This document shows, one piece after another, positions 5,668 to 12,443 of a stretch of 12,443 nucleotides of DNA; the stretch's first letter is position 1, and every line of letters begins with the position of its first letter. The notes under the pieces are model-generated. The model searched no databases, had not been told where the DNA came from, and saw nothing but the letters and a program-made list of their open reading frames with translations. The stretch spans positions 1 to 12,443 of the forward strand of contig SLAK01000040.1 of NCBI GenBank assembly GCA_007126855.1, in the 5' to 3' direction. Both the position numbers and the translations under genes were made by a program. Origin of the DNA: Dehalococcoidia bacterium (GTDB lineage Bacteria > Chloroflexota > Dehalococcoidia > Tepidiformales > Tepidiformaceae).

Positions 5668-6438
5668 CCGGACGAAGAGCAAGGCGGAGACGGCGACGGC
5701 AATCGCCACATAGCCGGTGACCAGCACGAGCCCGCGCTCATAGGACACGTCGCTGGTACCACCGACGGCCATCGTTTCAAGCAAGAGCCCCGGGAAGTAG
5801 CCCGTGACACCCTGCCACCGGTCCTGGAGCACATGCTCGAGAGGGCCAGCCCAGAAGAAGCCCACCGCCACCGCGATCGGCACCGAGCGAAAGATGAGTG
5901 CGACGCTCGCACCAAATAGAGCCCAGGCTGCCACGACAACGATGGCCAGCCCGTAGTTCCTCGCCGCCTGGCCCACTCCTTCGAGCGTGAACCATGCATC
6001 ACGGCCGACGTCTTGCGTTGGCGCGACAACGGTCGCAGCGACCCACACGAGCGCCTGGGTGAGCAGGAGAAACGCCGCTACGCAGGCGAGGAGCGCTGCC
6101 ATCTTTCCCGCCAGGAGGGAAAGCCTGTGGGGCTGTTGCATCAACAACATGCGGATGGTTCCAAGCGAAAATTCGCCGGCGAACAGCATGATGAACATGA
6201 GGAAGACCAGAATGCCGCTGAACGACACTCCCAGGGCGAAGGCCTCCGTCGCGCCTCCTGGCTCCGCCAGCGCAGCCCGTGTTGCTGTCCGGTCACCAGC
6301 TGCGCCGGGCTGCTCCGAAGCGGAAAGGAAGACCACCAGCACCATCCCGACCGCGAGGACAACGGCAACGGCGACAAGTCCCGCGACCAGCCTCGGGCGG
6401 GTGATCTTGTAGAGCTCCGTACGAAAGGCCGCAATCAT
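5650..6438 (-). CDS. ABC-2 type transporter permease
   Basis: A 262-residue membrane protein with six predicted helices: about 17-38, 68-88, 108-139, 160-180, 185-203 and 236-256. The N-terminus MIAAFRTELYKITRPR and the segment FIMLFAGEFSLGTIRMLLMQQPHR (82-105) are typical of ABC-2 permeases of the BcrB/NatB/lantibiotic-immunity kind, in which the basic loop after the second helix contacts the ATPase. The large outside loop (39-67) is short and polar. Its ATG overlaps the stop of the ATPase gene by 4 nt (ATGA), so the two are translationally coupled. The exported substrate is unknown; drug, peptide or Na+ export are the usual options. Confidence 0.88.
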   Translation of the reverse strand: MIAAFRTELYKITRPRLVAGLVAVAVVLAVGMVLVVFLSASEQPGAAGDRTATRAALAEPGGATEAFALGVSFSGILVFLMFIMLFAGEFSLGTIRMLLMQQPHRLSLLAGKMAALLACVAAFLLLTQALVWVAATVVAPTQDVGRDAWFTLEGVGQAARNYGLAIVVVAAWALFGASVALIFRSVPIAVAVGFFWAGPLEHVLQDRWQGVTGYFPGLLLETMAVGGTSDVSYERGLVLVTGYVAIAVAVSALLFVRRDVTS

Positions 6439-7370
6439 CCCGACGCACCCGCGACGAGTTCCAGGTAGGCTTCTTCGAGCGTGCGCCGGCGTATTTGCAG
6501 CTCAACCAGGACACAGCCCCTTGCCATCGCGGTACGGTTGATCTCGGCCGCCAGGGATCGTGCCTGTTCCGCCGGCACCTCCGCCTCGAGTGCGTCACCC
6601 CGTACATGACCGCGCAAGCCCATCTCAAGTAACAGATCCTCCAGCAGGGGAAGGTCTTCCGCCGCCTCGGGTGCTATGAGAAGCATTGCGCTGGATCCGG
6701 TCTGGAACCCGTTCACCGGCCCCTGGTAGAGCGCACGGCCGTGATCGAGGGCCACCAGCCAACTACAGATGCTCTCTATCTCGGGCAGCAGGTGAGACGA
6801 GATGATGATCGTCCGCTCGGCACGACCCAGGCTGCCGATCAGGTCGCGCATCTCGCGCGCCCCTGCGGGATCCAGCCCGTTCGTGGGCTCGTCGAGGATG
6901 ACCAGCGCTGGATCGCCAAGCAAGGCTGCAGCCAGCGCGAGGCGTTGCTTCATCCCCATCGAGTACACCCGGTAGGCATCATGGGCGCGTCCGCTGAGTC
7001 CCACGGTTTCCAGCAGGCCCGGGATCTGTGCGGCATCGTGATTGCCGGCGTGTGCGAGTGCCACCAGGTTTTCGTATCCCGACAACGCCCTGTAAAAGGC
7101 CGGCCCATCGATCAGGGCGCCCACGCGGGACAAATACCGCGCCGGGCGCTCGATTGGCATCCCAAGCACTGTACCCGTACCGCTGCTCGGCCGGACCAGC
7201 CCCAACAGCATGCCCAGAGTGGTCGTCTTCCCGGCTCCGTTTGGACCGATAAGGCCAGTCACCGTCCCTGCCGGGATCTCCAGGTCCAAGCCATCGACGG
7301 CAGCTCGCCTGCCATATCGCTTGCTCAGCCCCTCAGTGCGGACTGCGGGCGACGAGGCGGAGCTGTCCAT
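6435..7370 (-). CDS. ABC transporter ATP-binding protein
   Basis: A 311-residue ATPase when started at the ATG at 7370 (MDSSASSPAVRTEGLSKRYG). Walker A is GPNGAGKTT (42-50), the signature is YSMGMKQRLALA (136-147, a family-typical SxGMKQR variant), Walker B is LVILDEPTNGLD (156-167), and the switch His is H193 in SSH. Residues 215-311 form the C-terminal extension of BcrA/NatA-type exporters (VLVELQIRRRTLEEAYLELV). A longer frame to a GTG at 7400 exists, but the promoter at 7407-7435 would place the transcript start about there, so the ATG is preferred; its SD (AGGATG) is weak. It is the first gene of the exporter pair. Confidence 0.9.
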   Translation of the reverse strand: MDSSASSPAVRTEGLSKRYGRRAAVDGLDLEIPAGTVTGLIGPNGAGKTTTLGMLLGLVRPSSGTGTVLGMPIERPARYLSRVGALIDGPAFYRALSGYENLVALAHAGNHDAAQIPGLLETVGLSGRAHDAYRVYSMGMKQRLALAAALLGDPALVILDEPTNGLDPAGAREMRDLIGSLGRAERTIIISSHLLPEIESICSWLVALDHGRALYQGPVNGFQTGSSAMLLIAPEAAEDLPLLEDLLLEMGLRGHVRGDALEAEVPAEQARSLAAEINRTAMARGCVLVELQIRRRTLEEAYLELVAGASG

Positions 7371-7406
7371 CCCATCCTGGAGGGTGCCCTGTGCGACCAC
7401 GCGGCG

Positions 7407-7435
7407 ATGCTAGCGAACGCATCCCTTCCTGTCAT
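7407..7435 (-). promoter_or_regulatory. Sigma70-type promoter for the ABC exporter operon
   Basis: On the minus strand, ATGACA (7435-7430, 5 of 6 to TTGACA) and TAGCAT (7412-7407, 4 of 6 to TATAAT) are separated by exactly 17 bp. It lies in the 101-bp gap between the HIT gene and the ATPase ATG. It would start transcription around 7400, about 30 nt before the ATG. Confidence 0.5.
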
Positions 7436-7471
7436 CACCAACACCGCGGCCGCTACCGGCTCGGCACGTAG

Positions 7472-7936
7472 CTACTCCCCGAGCACCATCCGGATGCGCT
7501 CTGCCGTTTTGCGGAGCTCCGCCTCGGGCGGCGTGGGCGGCAGGCGGAAGGTGACGTCCGGCTCGACGATGTAGCTCCGGGAGGTCAGGTCGTATTGGTC
7601 ATGCAGGGGGACGACGTGGGCGTGGACGTGCGGCACGTCGGCGCCGGTGAATGCGAACCCCACGCGGGGCGGCTCGTAGAGCTCCTTCAGGATGGCGGCC
7701 AGACGCTGGCCAAGGTGCACCATCTCGGCGGCCAGCGGTGGCGGCAGGTCGTCGAAGTACGGGTAATGCGCGCGGGGGATGAGCTGGAGGTGTCCCGGGC
7801 GGATGGGATGGATATCGAGGAAGGCATACAGGTTGTCGCCAGCGTATACGGAGTACGACGGGACCGTGCCGTCCGCGATGCGGCAGAAGAGGCAGTCCTC
7901 GCGCGCATCCTGGCCACCCGATCCGCTATCGGCCAT
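7472..7936 (-). CDS. HIT-family hydrolase (Hint/Fhit-like)
   Basis: A 154-residue histidine-triad protein. The triad HVHAHVVPL is at 103-111 (H103, H105, H107), with H105 as the expected nucleophile. The N-terminus has C15-L-F-C18, a zinc-site pair common in bacterial HIT proteins, then IADGTVPSYSVYAGDNLYAFLDIHPIRPGH. The family cleaves nucleoside phosphoramidates, AMP-lysine, or dinucleoside polyphosphates; the substrate cannot be read here. The ATG at 7936 has GGAGGT 6 nt upstream. It starts 16 bp after the acyl-CoA dehydrogenase stop on the same strand, so the two are almost surely one transcript. Confidence 0.92.
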   Translation of the reverse strand: MADSGSGGQDAREDCLFCRIADGTVPSYSVYAGDNLYAFLDIHPIRPGHLQLIPRAHYPYFDDLPPPLAAEMVHLGQRLAAILKELYEPPRVGFAFTGADVPHVHAHVVPLHDQYDLTSRSYIVEPDVTFRLPPTPPEAELRKTAERIRMVLGE

Positions 7937-7952
7937 GGCGCACCTCCACTGC

Positions 7953-9119
7953 TCAGTAGGACTTGGGCAGGCCGAGCGCCTTCTCGGCGATGTTGGAGAG
8001 GATGAGTTGCGGGCTGACCGGGGCGATCCAGTTGATCAGCGATTCGCGGAAGAGGCGCTCGATGTGCATCTCCTTTGCATAGCCGAGGCCGCCGTGGGTG
8101 ATCATGGCGCGTTCGCAGGCGCGCTTACCGGCCTCGGCGGCAAGGAACTTAGCGGCGTTGGCCTCGGAGCCACAGGGCTGGTTGTTGTCGTAGAGCCAGC
8201 CGGCGCGCATGGTCATGAGCCATGCGGCCTGGAGCTCGGCCCAGCTCTCGGCCAGCGGGTGCTGGATGGACTGGTTTTTGCCGATGGGGCGGTCGAAGAC
8301 GACGCGCTCGCGAGCGTATTTCGCGCCGCGCGCCAGGGCTTCTTCGCCAATGCCCACGGCTTCGGCGGCCACCAGGATGCGCTCGGGGTTGATGCCGTGC
8401 AGCAGGTACTGGAAGCCCTTGCCTTCCTCGCCGATACGGTCGCCCACCGGGATCGGCATGTCGTCGAAAAACACTTCGTTGGAGTCGACGGCGTGGCGGC
8501 CCATCTTTTCGATCTCGCGGATCTGGACGTGGCTGCGGTCGAGGTCTGCGAAGAAGAGGCTGATGCCGTCGAAGGGGCGTTCGCATTCCTCGCGCGGGGT
8601 AGTGCGCGCCAGGAGCAGGATCTTGTGGGCCTCCTGGGCGGTGCTGGTCCACATTTTCTGGCCGCTGACCAGGTAATGGTCGCCGTCGCGGACGGCGCGG
8701 GTCTGGATGTTGGAGGTGTTAAGCCCGGCGGTTGGTTCGGTGACGCCGAAGCAGGTGCGCGTCTCGCCGCGGATAAGCGGGGGCAGCCAGCGTTCCTGCT
8801 GCTCTTCGGTGCCGAAGACAACGATGGGGTGCGGGCCGAAGATGTTGATGTGGATGGCGCTGGCGGCGGCCATGGCGCCGGAGGAGCGCGCGACCGTGTT
8901 CATGAGGACGGCGGCTTCGCTGACGCCAAGGCCGGCCCCGCCGACGCGTTCGGGCATAGCGATGCCGAGCCAGCCTCCTTCGGCCATGGCCTGGACGAAA
9001 TCGAAGGGGAATTCGCCGTCGCGGTCACGGGCGAGCCAGTAGTCGTCATCGAAGCGGTCCATGATGCGGCGTACGTTGGCGCGGATTTCTTCCTGCATGG
9101 GCGTGGGTGCGAAGTCCAT
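7953..9119 (-). CDS. Acyl-CoA dehydrogenase family protein
   Basis: A 388-residue FAD enzyme that would oxidise an acyl-CoA to the 2,3-enoyl form. The start at 9119 (MDFAPTPMQEEIRANVRR) has CGGAGA 8 nt upstream and fits the family N-terminus; the frame upstream to 9281 is not homologous. Seen are CFGVTEPTAGLNTS (FAD/substrate site), WTSTAQEAHKILLLART, GRHAVDSNEVFFDDMPIP, GEEGKGFQYLLHGINPERILVAA and MITHGGLGYAKEMHIERLFRE. The C-terminus WIAPVSPQLI...LGLPKSY replaces the usual IYEGTSQIQ, so the catalytic Glu of medium/short-chain enzymes (E376 in MCAD) appears to be Pro367. The base may sit elsewhere, as in isovaleryl-CoA dehydrogenases. It is followed closely by the HIT gene. Confidence 0.9.
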   Translation of the reverse strand: MDFAPTPMQEEIRANVRRIMDRFDDDYWLARDRDGEFPFDFVQAMAEGGWLGIAMPERVGGAGLGVSEAAVLMNTVARSSGAMAAASAIHINIFGPHPIVVFGTEEQQERWLPPLIRGETRTCFGVTEPTAGLNTSNIQTRAVRDGDHYLVSGQKMWTSTAQEAHKILLLARTTPREECERPFDGISLFFADLDRSHVQIREIEKMGRHAVDSNEVFFDDMPIPVGDRIGEEGKGFQYLLHGINPERILVAAEAVGIGEEALARGAKYARERVVFDRPIGKNQSIQHPLAESWAELQAAWLMTMRAGWLYDNNQPCGSEANAAKFLAAEAGKRACERAMITHGGLGYAKEMHIERLFRESLINWIAPVSPQLILSNIAEKALGLPKSY

Positions 9120-9189
9120 CGGGCATCTCCGGGAAGGGTAGTCTGGGCGAGCCATCGCCGCGTTGGTGGGGAAACGGTAGCGCCTTGGA

Positions 9190-9218
9190 GGCGTGCCTGC
9201 ACGCCGAGAGCAGGCACG
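9190..9218 (-). promoter_or_regulatory. Mutually exclusive hairpins in the acyl-CoA dehydrogenase leader
   Basis: Two strong inverted repeats share bases. GGCGTGC-CT-GCACGCC (9190-9205) has 7-bp arms. CGTGCCTGC-N9-GCAGGCACG (9192-9218) has perfect 9-bp arms. A third small stem (CGCC-TTGGA-GGCG, 9181-9193) competes with the first. They lie 62-100 bp upstream of the acyl-CoA dehydrogenase ATG, in what could be its 5' leader. No T-tract follows, so classic attenuation is not shown; a structural leader or protein-binding site is equally possible. Confidence 0.35.
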
Positions 9219-9288
9219 GGTGATGAGCCGGGCCAGTAAGGCGCTCCGCCGTGGCCTTTCCGTACCCCATACCATGTCCAACGATTTA

Positions 9289-9306
9289 CATCGCGGTTAC
9301 GCGATG
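9289..9306. promoter_or_regulatory. Perfect operator-like inverted repeat
   Basis: CATCGCGGTTACGCGATG is a perfect 7-bp inverted repeat around GTTA. It sits between the divergent acyl-CoA dehydrogenase (-) and secreted-protein (+) genes. Its form suits a dimeric repressor such as TetR-type. No regulator gene is nearby. The rest of the 292-bp divergent region shows no gene and no clear promoter. Confidence 0.4.
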
Positions 9307-9411
9307 CGCGTTGATGATTGCGTGTGTTCGCCAGACCATTTCATTGTGCTTCTGCCGGTGAGCTGCCGGGCAGGGCAGACGTTGTAACGAACGAATGGAG
9401 TCCATACAGAG

Positions 9412-9861
9412 ATGAACGCACGACGCGATCTGCGGCCGTGGATGCTGCTGCTTATCCTGGCCGGGTTGCTCATGATTGCCGCCGGACTGCTGGTGCCGGC
9501 CACCGTCCGGGCAATGCCCGCCACGAGCACACCCGCCATGGAAAACCACGCTGCGCCCGCGCAGTCCGCAGGCTTTAGCTATACCCTGTACGCCCGGTGG
9601 AACTTGATCGGCTGGCTCGGCGGGAGCAACGTCGACATCATCCAGGCGCTGGCAAACAACACGGCGCCTGACGGCGACCTCAGTTCGCGCGTCGTCGCCA
9701 TCTACGCCTGGGAAGCCAGCAGCCAGAGCTGGAAGGGATTCTTTCCCGAAGCAGTTGGGCTGGCCGGCGTGAACGACTTCGATACCTTCACCCAGCATAC
9801 CGGCTACATGATCGCCATCTCGCCGGGGCCCTCTGTGACCTGGACGCCACCGGCGCAGTAG
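9412..9861 (+). CDS. Small secreted protein with a single WNLIGW module
   Basis: A 149-residue protein. It has a clear signal peptide: basic n-region (NARRDLRPW), long hydrophobic core (11-31), and a likely cleavage after VRA at residue 34. A Pro/Ala-rich stretch (35-55) leads to a single module starting YTLYARWNLIGWLGG, continuing through SSRVVAIYAWEASSQSWKGFFP and FDTFTQHTGYMIAI. I recall comparable GWNL-GW...AWD...W...G-W-I modules in secreted proteins from Chloroflexota, often repeated; here it is one copy at the C-terminus. The function is unknown; extracellular binding or adhesion is a guess. The start ATG at 9412 has only a distant GGAG. It is divergent from the acyl-CoA dehydrogenase. 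Confidence 0.75.
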   Translation: MNARRDLRPWMLLLILAGLLMIAAGLLVPATVRAMPATSTPAMENHAAPAQSAGFSYTLYARWNLIGWLGGSNVDIIQALANNTAPDGDLSSRVVAIYAWEASSQSWKGFFPEAVGLAGVNDFDTFTQHTGYMIAISPGPSVTWTPPAQ

Positions 9862-9893
9862 AGCGACTACTTCATCGATCTGCGGGGCGGGGT

Positions 9894-9924
9894 GCGGACG
9901 AGTGCCGCGCTCCGCCTTCTTACT
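9894..9924 (+). terminator. Weak terminator candidate after the secreted-protein gene
   Basis: GCGGA and TCCGC arms (5 bp, 12-nt loop) are followed by CTTCTTACT, a T-rich but interrupted tail. It lies 33 bp past the stop at 9861 and before the crotonase gene. It is suggestive only. Confidence 0.22.
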
Positions 9925-9994
9925 GTCCCGTGGCTGTGCCCGGTGTTGCTGCGCGCGTATCGTTGCCTCCAAACACGGAGCCATGGAGGAAGGT

Positions 9995-10894
9995 ATGCCG
10001 GACTACGAGAACGTGCTCGTGGACATCGCCGATGGTGTGGGCACGATCACGCTGAACCGCCCGGAGAAGCTCAACGCGCTGAGCCAGGGATTGCGAGACG
10101 ACCTGGAAGCAGCGCTGCGGGAGCTGAACCCGGGCGACGCCGTGCGCGTCATCCGGCTGAAGGCTGCCGGGCGAGCCTTCTGCGCCGGCTATGACCTGGC
10201 GCCAGGAGAGCGACGCCGGACCGGCGAGGGCGAAAAGCGCGGCGAGCAGGCGTGGGAGCTCGGTGAGTCGCGTATCGCTGTCGACCGGGAGGGGCTGCGG
10301 GAGTCGGTGGAGCGCTGGCTGTGGATGTGGTCGTACCGCAAGCCAATCGTGGCGCAGGTGCAGGGCTACTGCCTGGCCGGCGGCGGCGAGCTGATCGGCG
10401 CGTGCGACATCGTATTCGCGGCGGAGGATGCGCGCTTCGGACACCCGGCGGGCCGGGCGCTCGGCATCCCGCCAACGCTCGGCATGTGGCCAGCGAAAGT
10501 GGGCATGCTGAAGACCAAAGAGCTGCTGTTCAGCGGGGACATGATCGACGGGCGCGAGGCGGAGCGCATAGGCATGGTGAACCATGCCGTGCCGGCGGAC
10601 GAACTCGAGGAGCGGACGCTCGCCTACTGCCGGCGCATCGCGCAGGTGCCGCTGGACGCCCTGAGCGTGCACAAGCACGTGACCAACCGCTGGTTCGAGA
10701 TTGCCGGGCTGCGGACAGCCGCGGCGGAAGGCGCGGAGTTCGACGCCATCTACCATGAGACGCCGTCCTTCCGGGAATTCGGCCGTATCGCCCAGGAGAA
10801 AGGCCTGAAGGCGGCGCTGGCATGGCGGGATCAACCGTTCGCGGACGGCCGCGGCGCGGGTCAGCCCGACCGTACGGGCACGCCGGAAGGCTGA
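9995..10894 (+). CDS. Crotonase-family enzyme (enoyl-CoA hydratase/isomerase)
   Basis: A 299-residue crotonase-fold protein. The ATG at 9995 (MPDYENVLVDIADGVGTITLNRP) follows GGAGG at 5 nt and fits the family start; ATG 9983 is a lesser option. The oxyanion-hole elements are AFCAGYDL (61-68) and CLAGGGEL (126-133). E132 aligns with Glu144 of rat enoyl-CoA hydratase, but the second catalytic Glu (E164) is Ala152 (GHPAGRALGIPP). After CAGYDL there is an insertion of about 30 charged residues (70-100) longer than usual. A plain syn-hydratase is therefore uncertain; an isomerase, hydrolase or other crotonase activity is possible. Its 3' end overlaps the convergent MFS gene by 34 bp. Confidence 0.87.
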   Translation: MPDYENVLVDIADGVGTITLNRPEKLNALSQGLRDDLEAALRELNPGDAVRVIRLKAAGRAFCAGYDLAPGERRRTGEGEKRGEQAWELGESRIAVDREGLRESVERWLWMWSYRKPIVAQVQGYCLAGGGELIGACDIVFAAEDARFGHPAGRALGIPPTLGMWPAKVGMLKTKELLFSGDMIDGREAERIGMVNHAVPADELEERTLAYCRRIAQVPLDALSVHKHVTNRWFEIAGLRTAAAEGAEFDAIYHETPSFREFGRIAQEKGLKAALAWRDQPFADGRGAGQPDRTGTPEG

Positions 10895-12186
10895 GTGGGC
10901 TCGCGGTAAGGCTCCGGCGCTGGGACGCGGGACGGCGGTTCCGGCGGCTTCGCAAGCAGGAAGAGCAGCGAGCCGGCGACGCAGATGCCCGCAAGGATGA
11001 CGAAGGCCAGGCGGTAGTCGCCGAGCCAGTCGGCCATGGCGCCGGCGAAGATGGGGCCCAGGGTCATGCCGGTCATGATGATGAGCGACGAGAAGCCCAT
11101 GATGGTGCCGAATGCGACGCGGCCGAAGTAGTCGGCGCGGATCGAATTGAGCAGCGGCCCCCGCACACCCCAGGCCAAACCGTGCAGCAGCGCAAAGAGC
11201 ACCGCTCCAATGAGGTTGGTAAGCAGCGCGAAAATGAGCAGCGCAGCGCCGTGGACCACCATGCAGGCAGCGATGCCGATGCGCTTGTTGATGCGGTCGC
11301 CAATAGGTCCGCCGATGAGCTGGCCCATGATCACCACGGCCATCAGCAGTGCAACGACCGCCCCGGCGAGACCCACGGAAAGTCCTCCGCTTTCCACCAT
11401 GTGCGGCATCTGGTGGACCATGGCTGCGCCCACCACAAGCAGCGCGATGGAATGGCCCAGCGAGAGCATCCAGAAGCCGCGGGTCTTGAGCGCCTGCCGC
11501 GCGGTGAGGCCGTCGAGCTGCGGCGACGGGCGCTCGGCGCCGTCGGCGGTTTCGGGCGGCTTTTCGCCGTCGGGCATTTCGCCGTAGTCCTCCGGCCGGT
11601 GGCGCATGAGCTGCACGGCGGGCAAGCCGACTGCAAGGATCAGCACCCCGGAGCCGAAGGCTGTGCCGCGCCAGCCGAAGGTGGACAGGCTGAAGGTGAT
11701 GGCCGGGACCAGCAGGCCGCCGACGCCCATGCCAGTCATCATGATGCCCATGGCGGTGGCGCGGCGTCTTGCGAACCAGTTGGCGACCGCTGTCGACGCG
11801 GGCAAGAAGCCCGCCAGCGCCGAACCCAGGGCCATGATCGAAAAGGCCAGGTAGAAGGTGAGGATGGAGTTCACCAGGCTCAGCAGGATGAAGCCGGCGC
11901 CGAACAACACCACCCCGGCCCGCATGACAGCGCGGGGCCCAAGCCGGTCGACGAGAAAACCTTCAATTGGGCCCAGCAAGCCACTTTCGACGCGGGTCAG
12001 CGAGAAGGCGCCGGAGAGCACCGTGCGACTCCAGCCGAACTCGGCCTGGAGGAAGACGAAGTAGGCGGTGAAGCTGTGGAAGAGGAGCGCGCCATTGAGG
12101 AGCTGGACCGTGAAGCCACCAACAACGATCCACCACCCGTAGAAGATGCTGTTCGCGCGGCGCTTCACCTGTGCAATTGAGGCCAA
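10861..12186 (-). CDS. MFS transporter, monocarboxylate/oxalate-formate antiporter type
   Basis: A 441-residue, about 12-helix major facilitator. It begins with a basic N-terminus, then FYGWWIVVGGFTVQLLNGALL, and has motif A-like GFLVDRLGPR (76-85). A polar central loop (about 195-237) separates the two halves, and the C-terminal tail is Pro/Arg-rich. The pattern fits OFA/MCT-like porters of organic acids. The start is set at the TTG 12186-12184 because AAGGGAGGGG ends 2 nt upstream (its GGAGG core at 4 nt), while the longer GTG frame (12216) would put that site inside the gene. Upstream of the start, 12187-12341 holds no gene and only unclear promoter boxes. Confidence 0.87.
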   Translation of the reverse strand: MASIAQVKRRANSIFYGWWIVVGGFTVQLLNGALLFHSFTAYFVFLQAEFGWSRTVLSGAFSLTRVESGLLGPIEGFLVDRLGPRAVMRAGVVLFGAGFILLSLVNSILTFYLAFSIMALGSALAGFLPASTAVANWFARRRATAMGIMMTGMGVGGLLVPAITFSLSTFGWRGTAFGSGVLILAVGLPAVQLMRHRPEDYGEMPDGEKPPETADGAERPSPQLDGLTARQALKTRGFWMLSLGHSIALLVVGAAMVHQMPHMVESGGLSVGLAGAVVALLMAVVIMGQLIGGPIGDRINKRIGIAACMVVHGAALLIFALLTNLIGAVLFALLHGLAWGVRGPLLNSIRADYFGRVAFGTIMGFSSLIIMTGMTLGPIFAGAMADWLGDYRLAFVILAGICVAGSLLFLLAKPPEPPSRVPAPEPYREPTQPSGVPVRSG

Positions 12187-12341
12187 GGCCCCTCCCTTCG
12201 GCAGTGGACGGCACACTGAACTGTTGGCTGGTACCGTGGTCCCGGCGGACAGCCCATCCCATCACTACCCTACGGTGCGATTGACCGCAAGGTTCACGCG
12301 GCATTTATCACCTGGCGGCGGGGCGCCGTGCGCGGCGATGG

Positions 12342-12443
12342 CTACCGATCCGGGTGCGGCGTCAGGGTGACGCGTTCGAGCACGGCCGGGTTGACCACGC
12401 TGCGGGGGAGATAGCCGCGAAGCACATCTGCTGCCGCTTCGCC
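12342..12443 (-). CDS. C-terminus of a probable D-2-hydroxyacid dehydrogenase (partial)
   Basis: The last 33 codons of a minus-strand gene entering from the right edge end at TAG (12344-12342). The peptide GEAAADVLRGYLPRSVVNPA, then VLERVTLTPHPDR, resembles the C-terminal end of phosphoglycerate/2-hydroxyacid dehydrogenases, where (A)xxVLxGxxPxxVVNPxVL follows the last catalytic helix. The fragment is too short to choose between SerA-like, glyoxylate reductase or other members. The MFS gene follows it on the same strand after 155 bp. Confidence 0.5.
   Translation of the reverse strand, partial: GEAAADVLRGYLPRSVVNPAVLERVTLTPHPDR

Noticed and set aside
7446..7475. GCGGCCGC and GTAGCTAC palindromes near the HIT stop
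   Set aside because: They are short, without spacing typical of an operator, and one overlaps coding sequence.
7779..9239. 486-codon plus-strand frame opposite the HIT and acyl-CoA dehydrogenase genes
   Set aside because: It is antisense to two genes with full catalytic motifs, has no SD, and has a biased Val/Gly/Asp/His composition.
10822..12180. 452-codon plus-strand frame opposite the MFS gene
   Set aside because: Its His/Gln/Glu/Gly-rich composition is the mirror of hydrophobic transmembrane codons, with no recognisable domain.

Overview
This is a GC-rich bacterial window with tightly packed genes, many starts preceded by strong Shine-Dalgarno sequences, and a large excess of spurious antisense frames. 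The gene content (a phosphotriesterase-like hydrolase, a cytidylate kinase-like protein, several CoA-thioester enzymes, and a secreted protein carrying a short Trp-Asn-Leu-Ile-Gly-Trp module) resembles Chloroflexota of the Dehalococcoidia type. That placement is an inference from family resemblance, not a proven assignment. No rRNA, tRNA, CRISPR array or insertion sequence was seen.

Left part (1-2558, minus strand). Reading in the direction of transcription, the order is a cytidylate kinase-like gene, a peroxiredoxin-like gene, a metal-dependent phosphotriesterase/lactonase-family gene, and the start of a membrane or exported protein that leaves the window. The peroxiredoxin-like gene is the most interesting item. 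Its frame is interrupted by one TGA exactly where the family has the first Cys of a CxxC motif, and it reads U-L-F-C with homologous sequence on both sides. A hairpin of bacterial SECIS type lies directly downstream. It is best read as a selenoprotein, and an ordinary gene caller would truncate it.

Middle (2559-5629). A small zinc-ribbon protein (+) abuts the 3' end of a ribonuclease HI (-) that carries its own N-terminal zinc ribbon. Divergent from the RNase H gene are a YnfA-family membrane protein, a protein with an apparently inactivated Mrr/PD-(D/E)XK nuclease-like domain, and a MaoC-family hydratase.

Right part (5630-12443). A two-gene ABC exporter (ATPase, then permease, overlapping by 4 nt) has its own recognisable promoter. 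Upstream of it on the same strand are an acyl-CoA dehydrogenase and a HIT-family hydrolase. Across a 292-bp divergent region with several inverted repeats come a small secreted protein and a crotonase-family enzyme (+). The crotonase gene overlaps tail-to-tail with an MFS transporter gene (-). The last 102 bases hold the C-terminus of a probable 2-hydroxyacid dehydrogenase (-). Acyl-CoA dehydrogenase, crotonase, MaoC hydratase and a monocarboxylate-type MFS porter together suggest uptake and beta-oxidation-like breakdown of organic acids, though they are not one operon.
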